A stretch of 64,000 nucleotides of DNA from Dugong dugon (GCA_030035585.1 CM057480.1:4643001-4707000), one strand, 5' to 3'; positions 47,333 through 59,488 are shown, counted from the stretch's first letter. Numbers and translations: made by a program. The notes: generated by a model not told the origin, from the letters alone.

Positions 47333-47476
47333 GGAGTCCTGGGCCACAGTGGTTAAGCGTTAGGCTGCTAAATGAAAGGTTGGCAGTTCAAATCCACCAG
47401 CCATGCGGCAGTTCTACTCTGTCCTGTAGGGTCACTAAGAGTCGGGATTGACTCAAAGGCAACAGGTTTTTTTTTA
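47333..47476 (+). mobile_element. AfroSINE with internal deletion
   Basis: Starts ggagtcctgggccacagtgg. It jumps from aaatccaccagccatg to cggcagttctactctgtcct, losing the usual ctccttggaaaccctatg. It ends gagtcgggattgactcaaag plus a T-run. Confidence 0.9.
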
Positions 47477-48955
47477 GTTTCTAAAACAGAAACATTTTCA
47501 TTGGGGAACATACCAACAGTCCCCACAAATTGGAAGCTGAGAACATGCACTGGCCAATTTGGTCTTCTTGTGCTTTTGAAATGATTCGCATAGGAGAAGG
47601 CTGAGGTGAATGGTTCCATTTGTCAAAAGAAAATTGCATTGTTGCTACCTAATAAGTGCAGGAAAGATTGTGTTGGAGCCCAGATGATTTATGTGGTGAC
47701 CCTTAAAACCTTCCTGTCATTAATTGGTGCCTAAGTAAATTATCTAGGTGATTACTCTGTCTGATACATGGTATTTTAATCTTGCGTGATGGGAATATGT
47801 TCAAGGTTATTCCTATAATAAGAATAGATAAAAATCGAGCAGTTACAGTGTTAATAGAGTTATAAATAAAATGCTATGGGAACAAGAAGAAAAGGAATTG
47901 AACATAAGTAAGGTTTTTGTTTGACTTGAAAGACAATAAAGAGATTGGCATGTGTCAAGGTAGGAAAAACATATAACAAAAAGGATGAAGGAATAAAATG
48001 GGATAGAATGGCTGATGTAGGGAAAGTTGTTTGGTATACTAGTATTGTGTCTTTGCAATATTAGATGAGGTACACAGGTAGACCTGAAGTCTTCTATTCC
48101 AGTCTTTGGAGTATGTCCTGAAGATGATAAAGAATCAAGCACAGAAGTGACATAATCAGAGAAGCAAGCACCGAAAGCTTAATAAATACTTATTGAATGA
48201 GTGAATAAATAATTGGAGAAATATAAGAGTGAAAACAAAAGTATAGATAGAAAGTTATTAAAACTGTTCCAAGAAGAGGTGCTGAGAGTGAAAAACATTC
48301 TCCAGTACATATCATGAGATCTAAGAATATCCAATCTCTCGCGGCCCTCAATCAGTAACGAAATAAAGTGGGCAATGCCAGGCATGGCTGGTCAATTCCA
48401 AAGCCTTCCATTTCATCTTTTAAAGAATGCCTATATAGAAAGTGAACTTACCACTTCAAACAGAAAACAAAAACAAGGGCAAATAAACCAAAAGGAGATT
48501 ATCTCTCTCTTCTAACTTTAGAAACACAAGGAGATATAATTTACTTTTTCACCCAAGTGTTTGATTAGATTTATTACCAATATTGTCTTCACCCCGGTTG
48601 GCCTAATGCTTCATAGAACTAGGGGCATTACTTTTTGCAATAAATTATATAATTGCATTAAACTTGGCTGGAAGTACCTACATATTATTGAATTATATGT
48701 TCCAGGTTGATATTTCAAAGAATCGAAAGGTCATGGAGTTACTCATACATGGCAAGATGAAGTCAGCTACTGAGGTTTACACAGTCACTTTTTAGCTGTG
48801 CAAATACACTTAGTTTGAAGTGTAGAGGAAAGTTATTTGACTGTGTCTGGAGTTTGGTGGAGATAGGGGGTGACCACTGTAATTAAGATGAGGGACAGGA
48901 ATATTTATTTTCTATTATCACCAATGCTTACTTTTATAATATTTAAACAGCATGC
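47477..48955. other. Mostly unassigned; possible L2-like piece
   Basis: Words near 47830-48180 (ataaaatgctatgggaacaa, gaagtgacataatcagagaa) resemble minus-strand L2 but are too diverged to be sure. The remainder is unassigned. Confidence 0.35.
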
Positions 48956-48959
48956 TGAC

Positions 48960-49145
48960 AACATTGGTTTTGAGGTATGCAGTATGTTCTCTCCCACATA
49001 GCAGAACTTCCATAGACAAATTACTTAACCCAGCTGAGCTATACTCCCTTAAATTGTCAAAGGAGTATAATAATACTTGCAGGGTAGTTAAGAGGATTAT
49101 ATATTATTTATTTTCAACGCTAAGCAGAGTTCCTCTTGAGGAACT
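48960..49145 (+). mobile_element. MIR SINE fragment
   Basis: Plus-strand MIR-like order: gacaaattacttaacccagc, aattgtcaaaggagtataat, aatacttgcagggtagttaa, gaggattatatattatttat. Confidence 0.55.
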
Positions 49146-49234
49146 TCTATCATTCAGGCATTAAATCTTGCAGAGGCAGTTTGAAGAGTGAGATTCCATT
49201 TATTAAAGAAAACAGATGTTATACATTGTGCTAG

Positions 49235-49790
49235 GCAGTCTCTAAGCAGGCCCCCAATGACTTCTGCCTCCTGTTATCCATGCCCTCATGTAGTCCCCTT
49301 CTCTGGAGTATAGGCTAGCCTAGTGACTTGCTTCTAACCAACAGAATATGGCAAAGGTGACCAGATGTCACTTCCATGATTAAATCACAAAAGACGATGA
49401 CTTCTACCTTGCTAGAAGATTGCCTTTTCAATTTGCATGTTTTGATGAAACAGGCTGCCAGGTTAGAAAATCCCAAATATTCAAAGAACTGAGGGTAGTC
49501 TCCCACCAAAAACCAACAAGATCTCAGTCCAACAACCCACAAAAAAAAAATGAATCCTGCCAACAACCACAAGCATTTGGAAGCTGATCCTTTCCTAGTC
49601 TAGCCTTCAGATGAGACTGCAGCCTTGGCTGACACCTTGTTTGCAGCTTTGTTAGATAGCCTGAAGAAGACCTAGCTAATCTTTACCTGCCCTGATTCCT
49701 AACCCACAGAAACTGTGAAATAACAATTAAGCTGCTAAATGTTGTGATAATTTGTTATGAAGCCATGGATAACTAGTATATATGTATATA
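49235..49790 (+). mobile_element. MLT1-type MaLR LTR
   Basis: Phrases gacttgcttctaaccaacag, aatatggcaaaggtgaccag, tgtcacttccatgattaaat, aagctgatcctttcctagtc, gatgagactgcagccttggc, cctaacccacagaaactgtg, taatttgttatgaagccatg run in MLT1 order. Confidence 0.82.
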
Positions 49791-49794
49791 AAAA

Positions 49795-50085
49795 CTTACC
49801 TATAAAAGGACTCTAAGCTTGTTTATCAGTACCATAGGAAATATCTTATAACTGGACAATGGAGTGCACTGCAGCAATCAAATGGAATAAAAAGAAAGTC
49901 TGGAGCTTAAGCAACACCATGGGTGAATGTTACAAACACAGTATTAAACAGAAGAATGAGACACAAGGATATATGTGGGAGGTGCCTTTTACATAAATTT
50001 CAAACACCAAACTTACACTGTTTAGCGTTTGTGTGACTGATAAATTGGGGGTAAAGCAAAATGATAATTATGTGACTCTTTAAAA
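49795..50085 (+). mobile_element. L1M/HAL1-type LINE fragment
   Basis: Phrases atcttataactggacaatgg, gcagcaatcaaatggaataa and taagcaacaccatgggtgaa resemble an old L1 3' end. Strongly diverged. Confidence 0.55.
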
Positions 50086-50092
50086 TAATGCT

Positions 50093-50260
50093 GGAGCCCT
50101 TGTGGCGCAGTGGTTAAGAGCTTAGCTGCTAACCAAAAGGTCAGCAGTTTGAATCCATTAGCCACTCCTTGAAAGCTCTGTGGTGCAGTTTTACTCTGTC
50201 CTATAGGGTTACTATGAGTTAGAATCGACTCGACAAGTCGTTTCTTTTTTTTTTTTTTAA
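50093..50260 (+). mobile_element. AfroSINE
   Basis: Starts ggagcccttgtggcgcagtg and ends gagttagaatcgactcgaca plus a long T-rich tail (50240-50258). Confidence 0.93.
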
Positions 50261-51139
50261 TATAGTGCCAGACCTTCTAATAAGCCCAACAAGAGTCATC
50301 AGTCTCTCTCCAAGAATGTAAATTTACTAACTGCACTAGACACAACTGATTTAAGCACAAATGTTTTATATCTCTGTAAATTTACATGTTAATTTGTAAA
50401 ACAAAACAAAAAACAAAGTTGATAAGTATGATTTTTTTCTATGAGAAGAGATAATCCCCTAGTTATGCTTTTATATTCTAGGTAACATATGTAGGACATT
50501 ATTTCACTTTGAAAATAACTTAGCAATCATATTTAAAACCATGATCATGTCAAAAACAAAGCATGTAAAGGTAAATTTCACTGAACAAAGGCTCTCCTTT
50601 ATACATTGGAAACAGTGGGTACAAAGCCCCTCAGGAAAATAGTCTTAGCACCAAAGCCACATGAAACCAGGATTTTTGTTCAGTTTTGTTCTGTTTGTTT
50701 GTTTGGTTTGATTATCAAGGAAAAAAAAAGGCTTTAGAGTTTATTTTCACAGAGATAAAAATTCAAGAAAATGATCCAATCCTTGCAAATAAGGTAAAAT
50801 GATATGATAATATATGACTTTTAAATATCACAATAGAGAATTTTCTACTAAACCTGTCAAATGATCATTTGGCTTTCTCAAGGAAAGTAATTTTATTTGA
50901 CTTACTATCCACCTATTTATACAAAGGTGGTAAAATCTAAATAAAATGAATGAATTAATTATCATACTAGTTAGAATAATAATTACCCCTCAGGAGGAGG
51001 GATGATGGCATTTGGTAATCTTTTATTTATTTCTTCTCTCATGATTGCATGCATTTGTAGTTGATAATTATTCATTACACTATTAAATTATGTTTTATGT
51101 ACTTATCTTTATTGATGTTATATTTTACAATAATATAGA
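50261..51139. other. Unassigned AT-rich sequence
   Basis: About 880 bases without a recognised family or gene. Confidence 0.4.
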
Positions 51140-51775
51140 TTTTTAAACCTTTCGTTTAAAAAATGGAGATAAACAGGAATTTGCCAAGATAGTACAGAGG
51201 GGTCCCATGTATCCTTCACTGAGTTTCACTCGATGGGTACATCTAACACGCCAAAAAACCAAAACAAAACCCATTGCCAATGAGTTGATTCCAACTCATA
51301 GCAATAGTGAGTCATCTAACACAATTATAATACAATCCCAAAGCCAGTATTTTGACATTGGTACAATGTGTGTGTATATGGTTCTGTCATTTTATCACAT
51401 GTAACCATCACCGCAATTGGGATACAGAACTGTTGCATCACCACAAAGATCTCCCTAGTTCTATCCTTTAAAGTAACAGCCAATACCACCCCCAGTCCAT
51501 CATCCCTAAACCCTGGCAACGACTAATCTGTTTTCCATCTATAGTCATTTAGAAAATGTTAGATAAAGGGTATTAGAGAATACGTGCTCTTTTGAGATTG
51601 GCTTTTCTTCACTCATCATAATACCCTTTAGAGCAATCCAAGTTGCGTGTATCAATACTTTATTTCTTTTATTACTTTGGAGTATCCCATGGTATGGATG
51701 TAACCATTCACCATTCACCTGTTGAGTGACATTTTGGTTGCTTCTAGTTTTTGACTATTGCAAATAGACCTCCTG
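51140..51775 (-). mobile_element. L1M-type LINE 3' UTR, minus strand
   Basis: Phrases gccaagatagtacagagggg, cccatgtatccttcactgag, aatacaatcccaaagccagt, aaccatcaccgcaattggga, catcatccctaaaccctggc, ggtatggatgtaaccattca are the reverse of an old L1 3' region. A tiny SINE is inserted at 51250-51312. Confidence 0.75.
51250..51312 (-). mobile_element. 63-bp extremely truncated AfroSINE with target duplication
   Basis: Only the SINE 3' end is present (aacccattgccaatgagttg, attccaactcatagcaat), with a short A-rich tail. It is flanked by perfect catctaacac copies at 51240-51249 and 51313-51322. Confidence 0.9.
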
Positions 51776-52440
51776 CGACATCACCTACGTAAGGAGTGGG
51801 TGGAATGTCTTATTACTGCTAGATAAGGGCAGAAGAACAGGTTCTTTATGTGGTCTTCAGTGATACTAAGGGCGTGAGGGATGCAGGGATTATCATTATC
51901 TTCTTTCTGGGATGAAAGTCCTGACTCCCATCTTGTCCTTCCCCAACATCACCTGCTGATGCGTTGGGGTGCCTCCTCACAGCCTAGCAAGGATCGAAGT
52001 CTAGGATCTCCATTCTGCCTTTGTTGGCAAGGGTAGGGGTAGGACTACATATTTATTTGTAGTGTTTGGCTGGAGAAAAGATTAACTTGGCTAAAAAGTT
52101 TTTACCTTTCTAGGCTGACTCTTTCCTGGTTCTTTGGCTGCATAGCACAGACATTTCATGGGAATTTTTTTGTGTGCCTGGTGACATTTCTAGTTTTCTG
52201 GATTTCTTAATGTCCAGTCTGGAATATCTGAGGCAAAAAAAAAAAAAAAAAAAAAAAACCTAGGGAAATCATTTCCTTGGGTCCTGAAGTCCCTAACCAG
52301 TCTACCTCCTTTTCTCCAACTTTCAGAGTCTTACATTTGTATTTTACACAAGGCCCAGGGTTTTTAGTTGTACTTAGCGGTAGGGATAGGGAAAACTATG
52401 TCTACTCCATCTTTCCAGAACCAGAAATTCCAATCATACT
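51776..52440 (-). mobile_element. L1M-type LINE 5' UTR-like sequence
   Basis: Repeated motifs such as cttattactgctagataagg, cagtgatactaagggcgtga, gggatgaaagtcctgactcc, tagtgtttggctggagaaaa and the end tctactccatctttccagaa fit a minus-strand old L1 5' UTR. An A-run of about 24 bases (52235-52258) interrupts it. The link to the adjacent 3' UTR would require a large internal deletion. Confidence 0.55.
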
Positions 52441-52734
52441 TTTAAGAAAATAATATATTAGAAAAAAATACTAACTATATTAGGTTTTTTTTTTTTTAAC
52501 CATCGACCTTTGAAAATCTTCAATGTTTTCTTTTCTTTGTCTACTAATCTTTCTGTGGTGTTTGGGCAAATATTAACTGTAACTGTTTAATTGGCACCAT
52601 AATCTTAGTCAAGAATTTGTCTCTCTGTACAAAGACTATAAATTACAAAAAAATTTCATTCTCCACAATTTAACACCGAGAAAAGCTTTTAAAATATGAC
52701 CAAATATATCAGTAATAAAAAGGACTAACTAGGA

Positions 52735-54480
52735 GTGGAAGCACAGGCAAGATGGTGGCATAAGCAGCTCCATGCTCCTGTTTCTCCATAGGCAGTCCAA
52801 GAAACAAGCAGAAACTGGCAGAACCAACTTGTTGGAACTATGGAAACCAGTCAAAAGCTTATAGTAACCAAACAAATGCTGCATCAAGAAAAAGGCAACT
52901 ACAAAATTGCAGAAAAGCTTTGGTTTTCTACTCATCCATGTCTCACCCCTCCCCAGCTCAATGGTGGTCTTAAAACTATGACTGTCTGCATTCCAAGAGA
53001 GGGATCCTGGTCCCTGGCTCTAGAGGAAACACAGCATACTATATTGAAAAATTATTGTGTATGTCTTCTAATCTGTCTTAGGTGAGCTGGAAGTACTCAG
53101 ACAAGGTGCTCATCTCTCTTTTGCCTGTCTCAGGGCTCATGCAGAGGGGAAAAGTGGCAGGCATTGGCCGAACGCTGTACCATCCTGTAGCCATCTGGGG
53201 CTAAAGAGTGCAACTGAGACACACAATAGATGCCTAAGGACTGGGAGGAGAACCCAGGGAGAGAGTGGCTTTGGGAAATTAGAAATTCAAAAGCACCTGT
53301 GTATACAGGAAAATTTAGAAAGCCACACACATCTAGTAAAAAAAAAAAAAAAGGGACTTACTAGACAAAGACATTAAAATAACTCTATTAAATACGCTCA
53401 GAGAGTTCAAAGAAAACACAGACCAAAAAAAAAAAAAAAAAAAACTAAAGGAAATCAACAATGAATGAACAAAAGGAGACTATAAATAGAGATAGAAATT
53501 ATAAAAAGGAATCAAACAGAAATTCTGGAGCTAAAAAGAATAATAACTGAAATAAAAAATTCACCAGAGCATTAAACTAGAGTAGTAGATTTGAGCAGGG
53601 AGAAAGAAAAAAAAATCAGCAAATTTGAAGACAAGAAAATTGAAATTATAGAGTCTGAGAAGCAAAAAGGAGAAAAAAAATGAAGTAAACAGAGTCTAAA
53701 GGACTTGAGGGGCACCATCAAGTTGACCAACATACATGTTATGGGAATTCCAGAAGGAGAATACAGATAGAAAAGGCAGAAAGAATATTTGAAGGAATAA
53801 TGCCCCAAAACTTCTCAAATTTGATCAAAGAGATGAATCTACACATCCAAGAAGTTCAACAAACTCCAAGCAGGATAAATTCCAAGAAGTCCACACCAAG
53901 ACACATTATGATCAAACTGTTTAAAAAGAGAGAGGGAGAGAGAAAAAAACAATGTTGACAGTGGCAACAGAGAAATGCACCATCCATACAAGGGATCTCT
54001 CAGCCACAGCTGATATAACTGAGAGCCAGAAAGGTTAAGAAGTGTGCCAGAGCATACCATTCCCAAGGAACAGAGCCAGATTTCAAAGGCAGCTCTGCTT
54101 AAAAGCCTATTCCAGTCTATTATAGTCCCAGACTGCCTCCCACCCTTCTAAACTAATCAGCCACCCTAACACATTCAAAAATTTTTTCCTCATAAACCAT
54201 GGAGACCAGAAAGTAGTAGGATGACATATTTAAAGTGCTAAAAGAAAAAGAAAAAAATTTGTCAACCAAGAATTCTGTATCTGGCAAAACTGTCCTTCAA
54301 AACGGAGGGCAAAATTAAGACATTCTTAGATAAACAAAAGCTGAGGGAGTTCATTACCGTTAGACTTGCCCTACAAAAAAATAATAAAAGCAGTTCTTCA
54401 GATGGAGTCCAACAACAAGTAAACCATGTTGGAAGCAAACATGTAGTGGATGGTAGTAGCATAAAGGAAGGTTGTAGATA
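52735..54480 (+). mobile_element. L1M-type LINE 5' UTR and ORF1 fossil
   Basis: Starts near gcacaggcaagatggtggca, the kind of start seen in old L1 5' ends. A purine-rich stretch (53330-53700) is the coiled-coil region. The ORF1 C-terminal phrases follow: gttatgggaattccagaagg, cttctcaaatttgatcaaag, ccaagacacattatgatcaa, caagaattctgtatctggca, ggagttcattaccgttagac. Stops and A-run indels (53338, 53427) break it. A foreign segment interrupts it at about 54013-54183. Confidence 0.8.
54003..54183. repeat. Segment shared with 56188-56369, inserted in L1M ORF1
   Basis: From gccacagctga onward this stretch parallels 56188-56369. Shared words include gagagccagaaaggttaaga, cagatttcaaaggcagct, aaaagcct, ccagtct, tctaaactaat, ccctaacat/c. 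I judge identity at about 80 percent or more by eye. It is foreign to L1M, whose text resumes at cctcataaaccatggagacc. The distal copy lies in a MIR. Confidence 0.75.
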
Positions 54481-54483
54481 AAT

Positions 54484-55781
54484 GGCCAAGGAATCTCAAA
54501 TTTCCTTTATGGGCTGTTGGTGACTGAGGAAAGGTTAGTTATGCATGGCTTCAGCCACCCGTTTTGAGATCTTAGGATAGATTAATTCATCTCCCTTTAT
54601 GTAATCTACAGACCTGTAGTCAATTTCGAATAATACATTCAAATCTCATTCCACATATCATGGTTTTATTCCCACCCTGGCACTTGGCCTGTGTGATAAC
54701 TTTATTGGAGTCTACCAATATAAGCCTAGATTTAGACAATGCTTTAATGATTCTCTCCGTATCTCTCTCTCTGTATCTATCCCTTTCTCTGACCACCTCT
54801 CTATCTCTTACACTATTTCACTGCTATCTAACCATGACATCTCAAGGCATTGCGCTCCTGTCTTCAGTCTTTTATAAAATCCATAGTGAAATTACTGAAA
54901 ATAGCCTCCCAACCTTCTATCTGCCTCCTGGGTCCTTTCATCACAAAATGATTGTTAATGAATCTTATAAAGGGTTTAGTGAACATTAGCATTAGAGTAC
55001 CTGCAATGATGTGTTAATTAAAATTAAGTCTCCATTTCATTTAAGATGGGAGAGGAAAGAAAATTTGACACAGGCAAAAAACATCGCTATGAATGTTAAT
55101 TAAAAGAAATTTAGGAGCGGGTGCACTCCATATAATCACAACTGTCCAGACATCCTGTAGATAGAATATCTCGCTGATTTGATCAGAGACAGGAGACACT
55201 GCAGCTGAGGGTGACTACATGCCATACAGTAGTCTCTCTCTTCCTGAAAGCAAACTACCAGTGCCATTATAATTATGAGTTTAATATTTAAAATGTGCTG
55301 ATTTCATATTTGCATGCATGTATGCTAACTAAAATTAATTAATTTTAATTGCACACACCAATTACAACATCAGACTCATTTTCCAACATCCAACATATTA
55401 TCCCTCACTGATTACATATCCTGTAAGATTGCTTTAATTTTTCATTTTGTACTTTAAAGTCAAATAATAATATGTATTTCTAATTAAGCTTGCTTACATA
55501 TCTCACTGCTGATTAAACTACTTTTTAATATTTCATGACACCAGCCACCTTTAGTTTCTCCACTCTGATAGCTTCTTTCCTCCCTATCCCTATTTTCCTC
55601 ATCTCATGCACCTTAATGTGATTTCTAAGGGTGTTTTATTTCCTACTTTTGTATTAGAACAAAGAAAAGCTGGTATGATTTTGGTCAGATATTGGGCACA
55701 GAGTGGGAAGGAAATAGCCTTGCAATGATGTATGGAATTTTTTAAGTTGTACCATGTAAACGTGTTGTTTTATAGGTTACC
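54484..55781. other. Unassigned; includes AT-rich repeat-free stretch
   Basis: 54484-54990 is unassigned, with ctctctctct-like patches. 54990-55560 is AT-rich, free of recognisable repeats, and carries several TAATTA/TTAATTA cores (for example near 55015, 55098, 55333-55350 and 55482). That would fit a conserved regulatory element, but I cannot test conservation. Confidence 0.4.
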
Positions 55782-55962
55782 CTATGATCTGGTGGCACCG
55801 TGGTTAAGAGCTGTGGCTGCCAACCAAAAAATCAGCAGTTCACATCCAGCAGCTGCTCCTTGGAAACCCTATGTGGCAGTTTTACTCTGTCCCATAGGGT
55901 TGCTATGAGTCAGAATCGACTGGATGGCATTGGGTGTTTTGGTTTTTGTTTTTTTTTTTTAA
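55782..55962 (+). mobile_element. AfroSINE
   Basis: Starts around ccctatgatctggtggcacc, continues ctgccaaccaaaaaatcagc, and ends gagtcagaatcgactggatg plus a T-rich tail. Confidence 0.9.
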
Positions 55963-56119
55963 TGCTTCCCTGTAGTTTGCAGAGAGTTAAACATTTTGCA
56001 TTTAAAAGTTCTATGGTTGAATTTTAAAATAACCTGAAAGTCTGACCTCAAGAAAGTTTATAACATTACAAGCTGATCTTTTCCTTTGCAATAAGAATCA
56101 TAGAGGAATAAAATGGAAT

Positions 56120-56369
56120 TAACATTTGGTGAATATTTACCACATGTCGAGATGCACAGCTATTATTTTATTGTATCTTTATAAAATGCCACAGCTGAGA
56201 GAACAGAGAGCCAGAAAGGTTAAGAAAAAGTGTGCTGGGGCCTACCGTTCCCAACGAGCAGAGACAGATTTCAAAGGCAGCTTTGCTCAAAAGCCTGCTC
56301 CAGTCTTTAGAGTCCCACCTGCCCCTGCCCGTCTAAACTAATTAGCTGCCCTAACATATTTAAGAAATT
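56120..56369 (-). mobile_element. MIR SINE plus flank, second copy of the 54-kb segment
   Basis: The left part (tgaatatttaccacatgtcg, tgtatctttataaaatgcca) and middle (gagagccagaaaggttaaga) follow minus-strand MIR. From 56188 it matches the insert in the L1M ORF1 fossil at 54.0 kb. Confidence 0.65.
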
Positions 56370-56929
56370 AAATTTAGATTCAAAGGACACTGTCATAAAT
56401 TCAGTGCTTTAGGATATATTGGTTAAAGTCATCTGGCACCTCATTATTGGAGATGCGCTACTTAGCTTCCCCTCCCCTTTCTTTTTCTCTTTCTTTACTT
56501 TCCCCATCCCCTTAACTCAGTATCAGGAAAATAACCTCAAGTCATGAAGAGGAAGAGAAAAAGAATATTCATGGGCAAGAGGAAGTAAGCTCAGGCTTTC
56601 TTTAAATTCGTGTTGATTCTAATTTCTTACCATGAATTGTTCTAAAACACCACCTTTAAAAATACTGTGAGTAAAAGAATTCTTTTAAACAGTTTACAGT
56701 GAAGAGAATTACACAGACTTGGTTACAGAAACATAAAAAGGGGATAATGCTGAAGTCTAAAAGATGAAAAAGCAGGCACTCAGGTGGAAAAGATAATTAG
56801 GAAAAATAATTAAAACAAATGTGACTGCTGTTTGAAAACAGAAGGAACATCTCCTTTAAAAATGATAATGCACAAGAATTCTCAGCCCACTGTTTCAAAA
56901 TATGAGAATGTGATACAAAAAAAATCAAT
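56370..56929. other. Unassigned sequence
   Basis: 560 bases with no recognised family; may include old L1M sequence near its right end. Confidence 0.35.
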
Positions 56930-58180
56930 TAAATTATGATACAAACAAGCAAATGCTCGAGCAACAAAGGAAAAAGTAGATAAATTGGACTACATCAAAT
57001 TAAAAATCTTTAGTGTATCAAGAAAGTGAAAAAACAGAGTGGGAAAAAATCATATATTGCTAAGCGTATAGTCTCTGGAATTTATATAAAGAACTCCAAC
57101 TACACAACAAAAAGACGAACAATGCAATCAAAAACTGGGCAAAGGACTTGACTAGGCATTTCCCCAAAAAAGATATGCAAATATCTAATAAACACATAAA
57201 AAGATGCTCAATACCATTCGTCAATACCCAAACCCATTGCCATCCAGTCAATGTTGACTCTTAGTGACCTTATAAGAGAGAGAAGAACTGCCTCATTAGG
57301 TTCACAGAAGCAGACTGCCACATCATTCTCCCGTGGAGCAGCTGAAGGGTTCCAACCACCTACCTTTCGATTAGCAGCCGAGCACTTTAAACACTGCACC
57401 ACCAGGGCTCTCCTGTCCATTACTCAATAGGGGAAATGCAAATCAAAACTGCAATGAAATACTTCTTCACACTTGTACTAGGGTAGCCATAATTAAAAAG
57501 TAAATAAATAAATAAAACAGAATTTAGCAAACGACAGCAAGGATGCAGAAAAAGGGAGACCCTCACCTTGTATGTTGCAGACGGAAATGTAAAATGGTGC
57601 AGCCCCCATTGAAAACACTTTTGTGCTTCCTCAAAATGTCCAACTTGGAATTACCATATGACCCAGCAATTCTACTCCTGGGTATATAAAAAGAATTGAA
57701 AACAGCTGCTCAAACAAATACTTGTATATGAATATTCATAGCAGCACTATTTACAATAGCCCTAAGGTGGAAACAACCTGCCTGTCCATAAATGGAAGAA
57801 TGGATAAACAAATGAAATATCATACAGTCATACAAAGAAATGAGATACTGATACATGCTACAGCATGAATGAAGCTCAGTAACATTATGCTAAGTGAAAG
57901 AAGGCAGACACGGAAGGTCGCATATTGCATAATTCCATTTATTTGAATTATCCAGAATCAGTGAATTCATAGAGACAGAGAGCAGACTGCTGGTTTCCAG
58001 GGACTGGGGGAATGGGGAGTGACTGCTGAATGAGTACTGGGTTACTTTTGGGGTGATGGAAATGTTTTGGAACTAGGGGTTGTCATTGTACAACCTTGTG
58101 AATATACGAAATGCCACTGAACTGCAGAGCTCAAAATAGTTAATTTTATGTCCTGTGAATTTCAACTAAAAATAAATGGT
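56930..58180 (+). mobile_element. L1M-type LINE ORF2 end and 3' UTR, split by a SINE
   Basis: Phrases gataaattggactacatcaa, aaaaactgggcaaaggactt, ccatatgacccagcaattct, acaatagccctaaggtggaa, taacattatgctaagtgaaa, gggactgggggaatggggag and the closing tccagaatcagtgaattcat order match an old L1. It ends at aactaaaaataaatggtggg. All frames are broken. Confidence 0.9.
57227..57416 (-). mobile_element. AfroSINE with 13-bp target duplication
   Basis: Starts cccaaacccattgccatcca and ends ccaccagggctctcctgt. It is flanked by ccattcgtcaata (57214-57226) and ccattactcaata (57417-57429), two differences. It carries the 'attctcccgtggagcagctg' block. Confidence 0.93.
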
Positions 58181-59013
58181 GGGGAGTAAAAGAAAGTATA
58201 TGATATACACCAGAGAGGAAAGCAATACAAAATGGTAACACATGAAGGGAATTTGAGGCAAACATTCTATATTAACAAAGATTCTTTTTTTTAATGATAA
58301 AGGAATCCCAGAAAGCAAAAAATTAATTGAAAATTTTACAAAGTAACAAAGCTATAAAGAGGAGATTGAAATGAAACCATAGACGAAAAACATATATATC
58401 AACAAAATATATGAGGCGAAAATTAGAAAGAAAATCTAAACATCCCAAACATCCAAAGAATGGAAGAAGTCCTACATCAAGATCTTCACTATTAGTGAAA
58501 TCATTTGGAATGGGCAATTGAATTTTAGACCAATAATTATAGAGAAAATGGAAAATAAAACAAAAACTCAAAAATTCTTCAACAGAGAGTTCAATGGGAC
58601 ATGATCTTCATTTAAAACAGCATTTTGAGTTAGGCCACCCTCTCTAAGAGGTCCATTCTGTATTATAAATAGACCAACCTTCCTTAAACAGTGCCATAGT
58701 GTGGGGTCGCATGGACTGTACATTGCGTATCACTGTTGAAAATTCGATGATTCCACTGATGGTGGAGCCTCGGCTTGACCACTCTTTAGCCCAAACAGGA
58801 CATACAGCTGTAAGGCAGGAAGCCCCATCCAGGTGTCTAGACTTCCTATGAGACTCCCTATGCACTTGCTCTTAAACGTGAATTGGTATCAAGCATCATC
58901 AGGCAATTGAAAAAGTCTTCAAGCACGCAAGAGAAAGACAAACAACAAAACTAAATTAAAAGGAAACAAATAACTCAATGGGCAGAACAAACTTAGCCAA
59001 ACACTCTAAATAT
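58181..59013. other. Unassigned; possible retrocopy ending in an A-rich stretch
   Basis: A minus-strand open frame of 73 codons at 58644-58865 has a protein-like composition but no motif that I know. The sequence after it (58910-58980) is A-rich. There is not enough to call a processed pseudogene. Confidence 0.3.
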
Positions 59014-59023
59014 GTAACTGGAT

Positions 59024-59478
59024 TTTTTTTTTATTGTTGTAATTTAAGCGAAAGTTTACAATTCAAGTTAGTCTCTCAAACAAAAATTGATAAATACATT
59101 GTTATGTGACCCTAGTTGCACTCCCCACACTATGACAGCACACTCCTCCTTTCCACACTGGATTTCCTGTGTCCATTCAACCAGCTCCTGCCCTCTCTGC
59201 CTTCTCATCTCGCCTCCTGCCAGGAAATGCCCGTTTAGTCTTATGTGTCTACTTGAGCTAAGAAACACACTCATCACGAGTATCATTTTCTGTCCCATAG
59301 TCCAGTCTAATCTTTGCCTGAAGAGTTGGCCTCGGGAATGGTTTTAGTTCTGGGTTGACAGAGAGTCTGAGGCCCATGCTTTCTGAGGTTCCTCCAGTCT
59401 TAGACCATTAAGTCTGGTCTTTTTACTAGAATTTGAGTTCTGCACCCCACTTTTCTCCTGCTCCATCAGAGACTCACT
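59024..59478 (-). mobile_element. 5'-truncated L1 3' UTR with target duplication
   Basis: A poly-T start, then attgttgtaatttaagcgaa, cagcacactcctcctttcca, ttgagctaagaaacacactc and gaagagttggcctcgggaat closely match the 3' UTR of the long L1 (16.1-16.6 kb). It is the same subfamily. The flanks repeat gtaactggat (59014-59023) and gtaacaggat (59479-59488). Confidence 0.93.
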
Positions 59479-59488
59479 GTAACAGGAT

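Noticed and set aside
58644-58865. 73-codon minus-strand frame as a processed gene copy
   Set aside because: The composition is protein-like but there is no recognisable domain. The A-rich stretch nearby lies on the plus-strand side and does not form a clear tail for a minus-strand copy.
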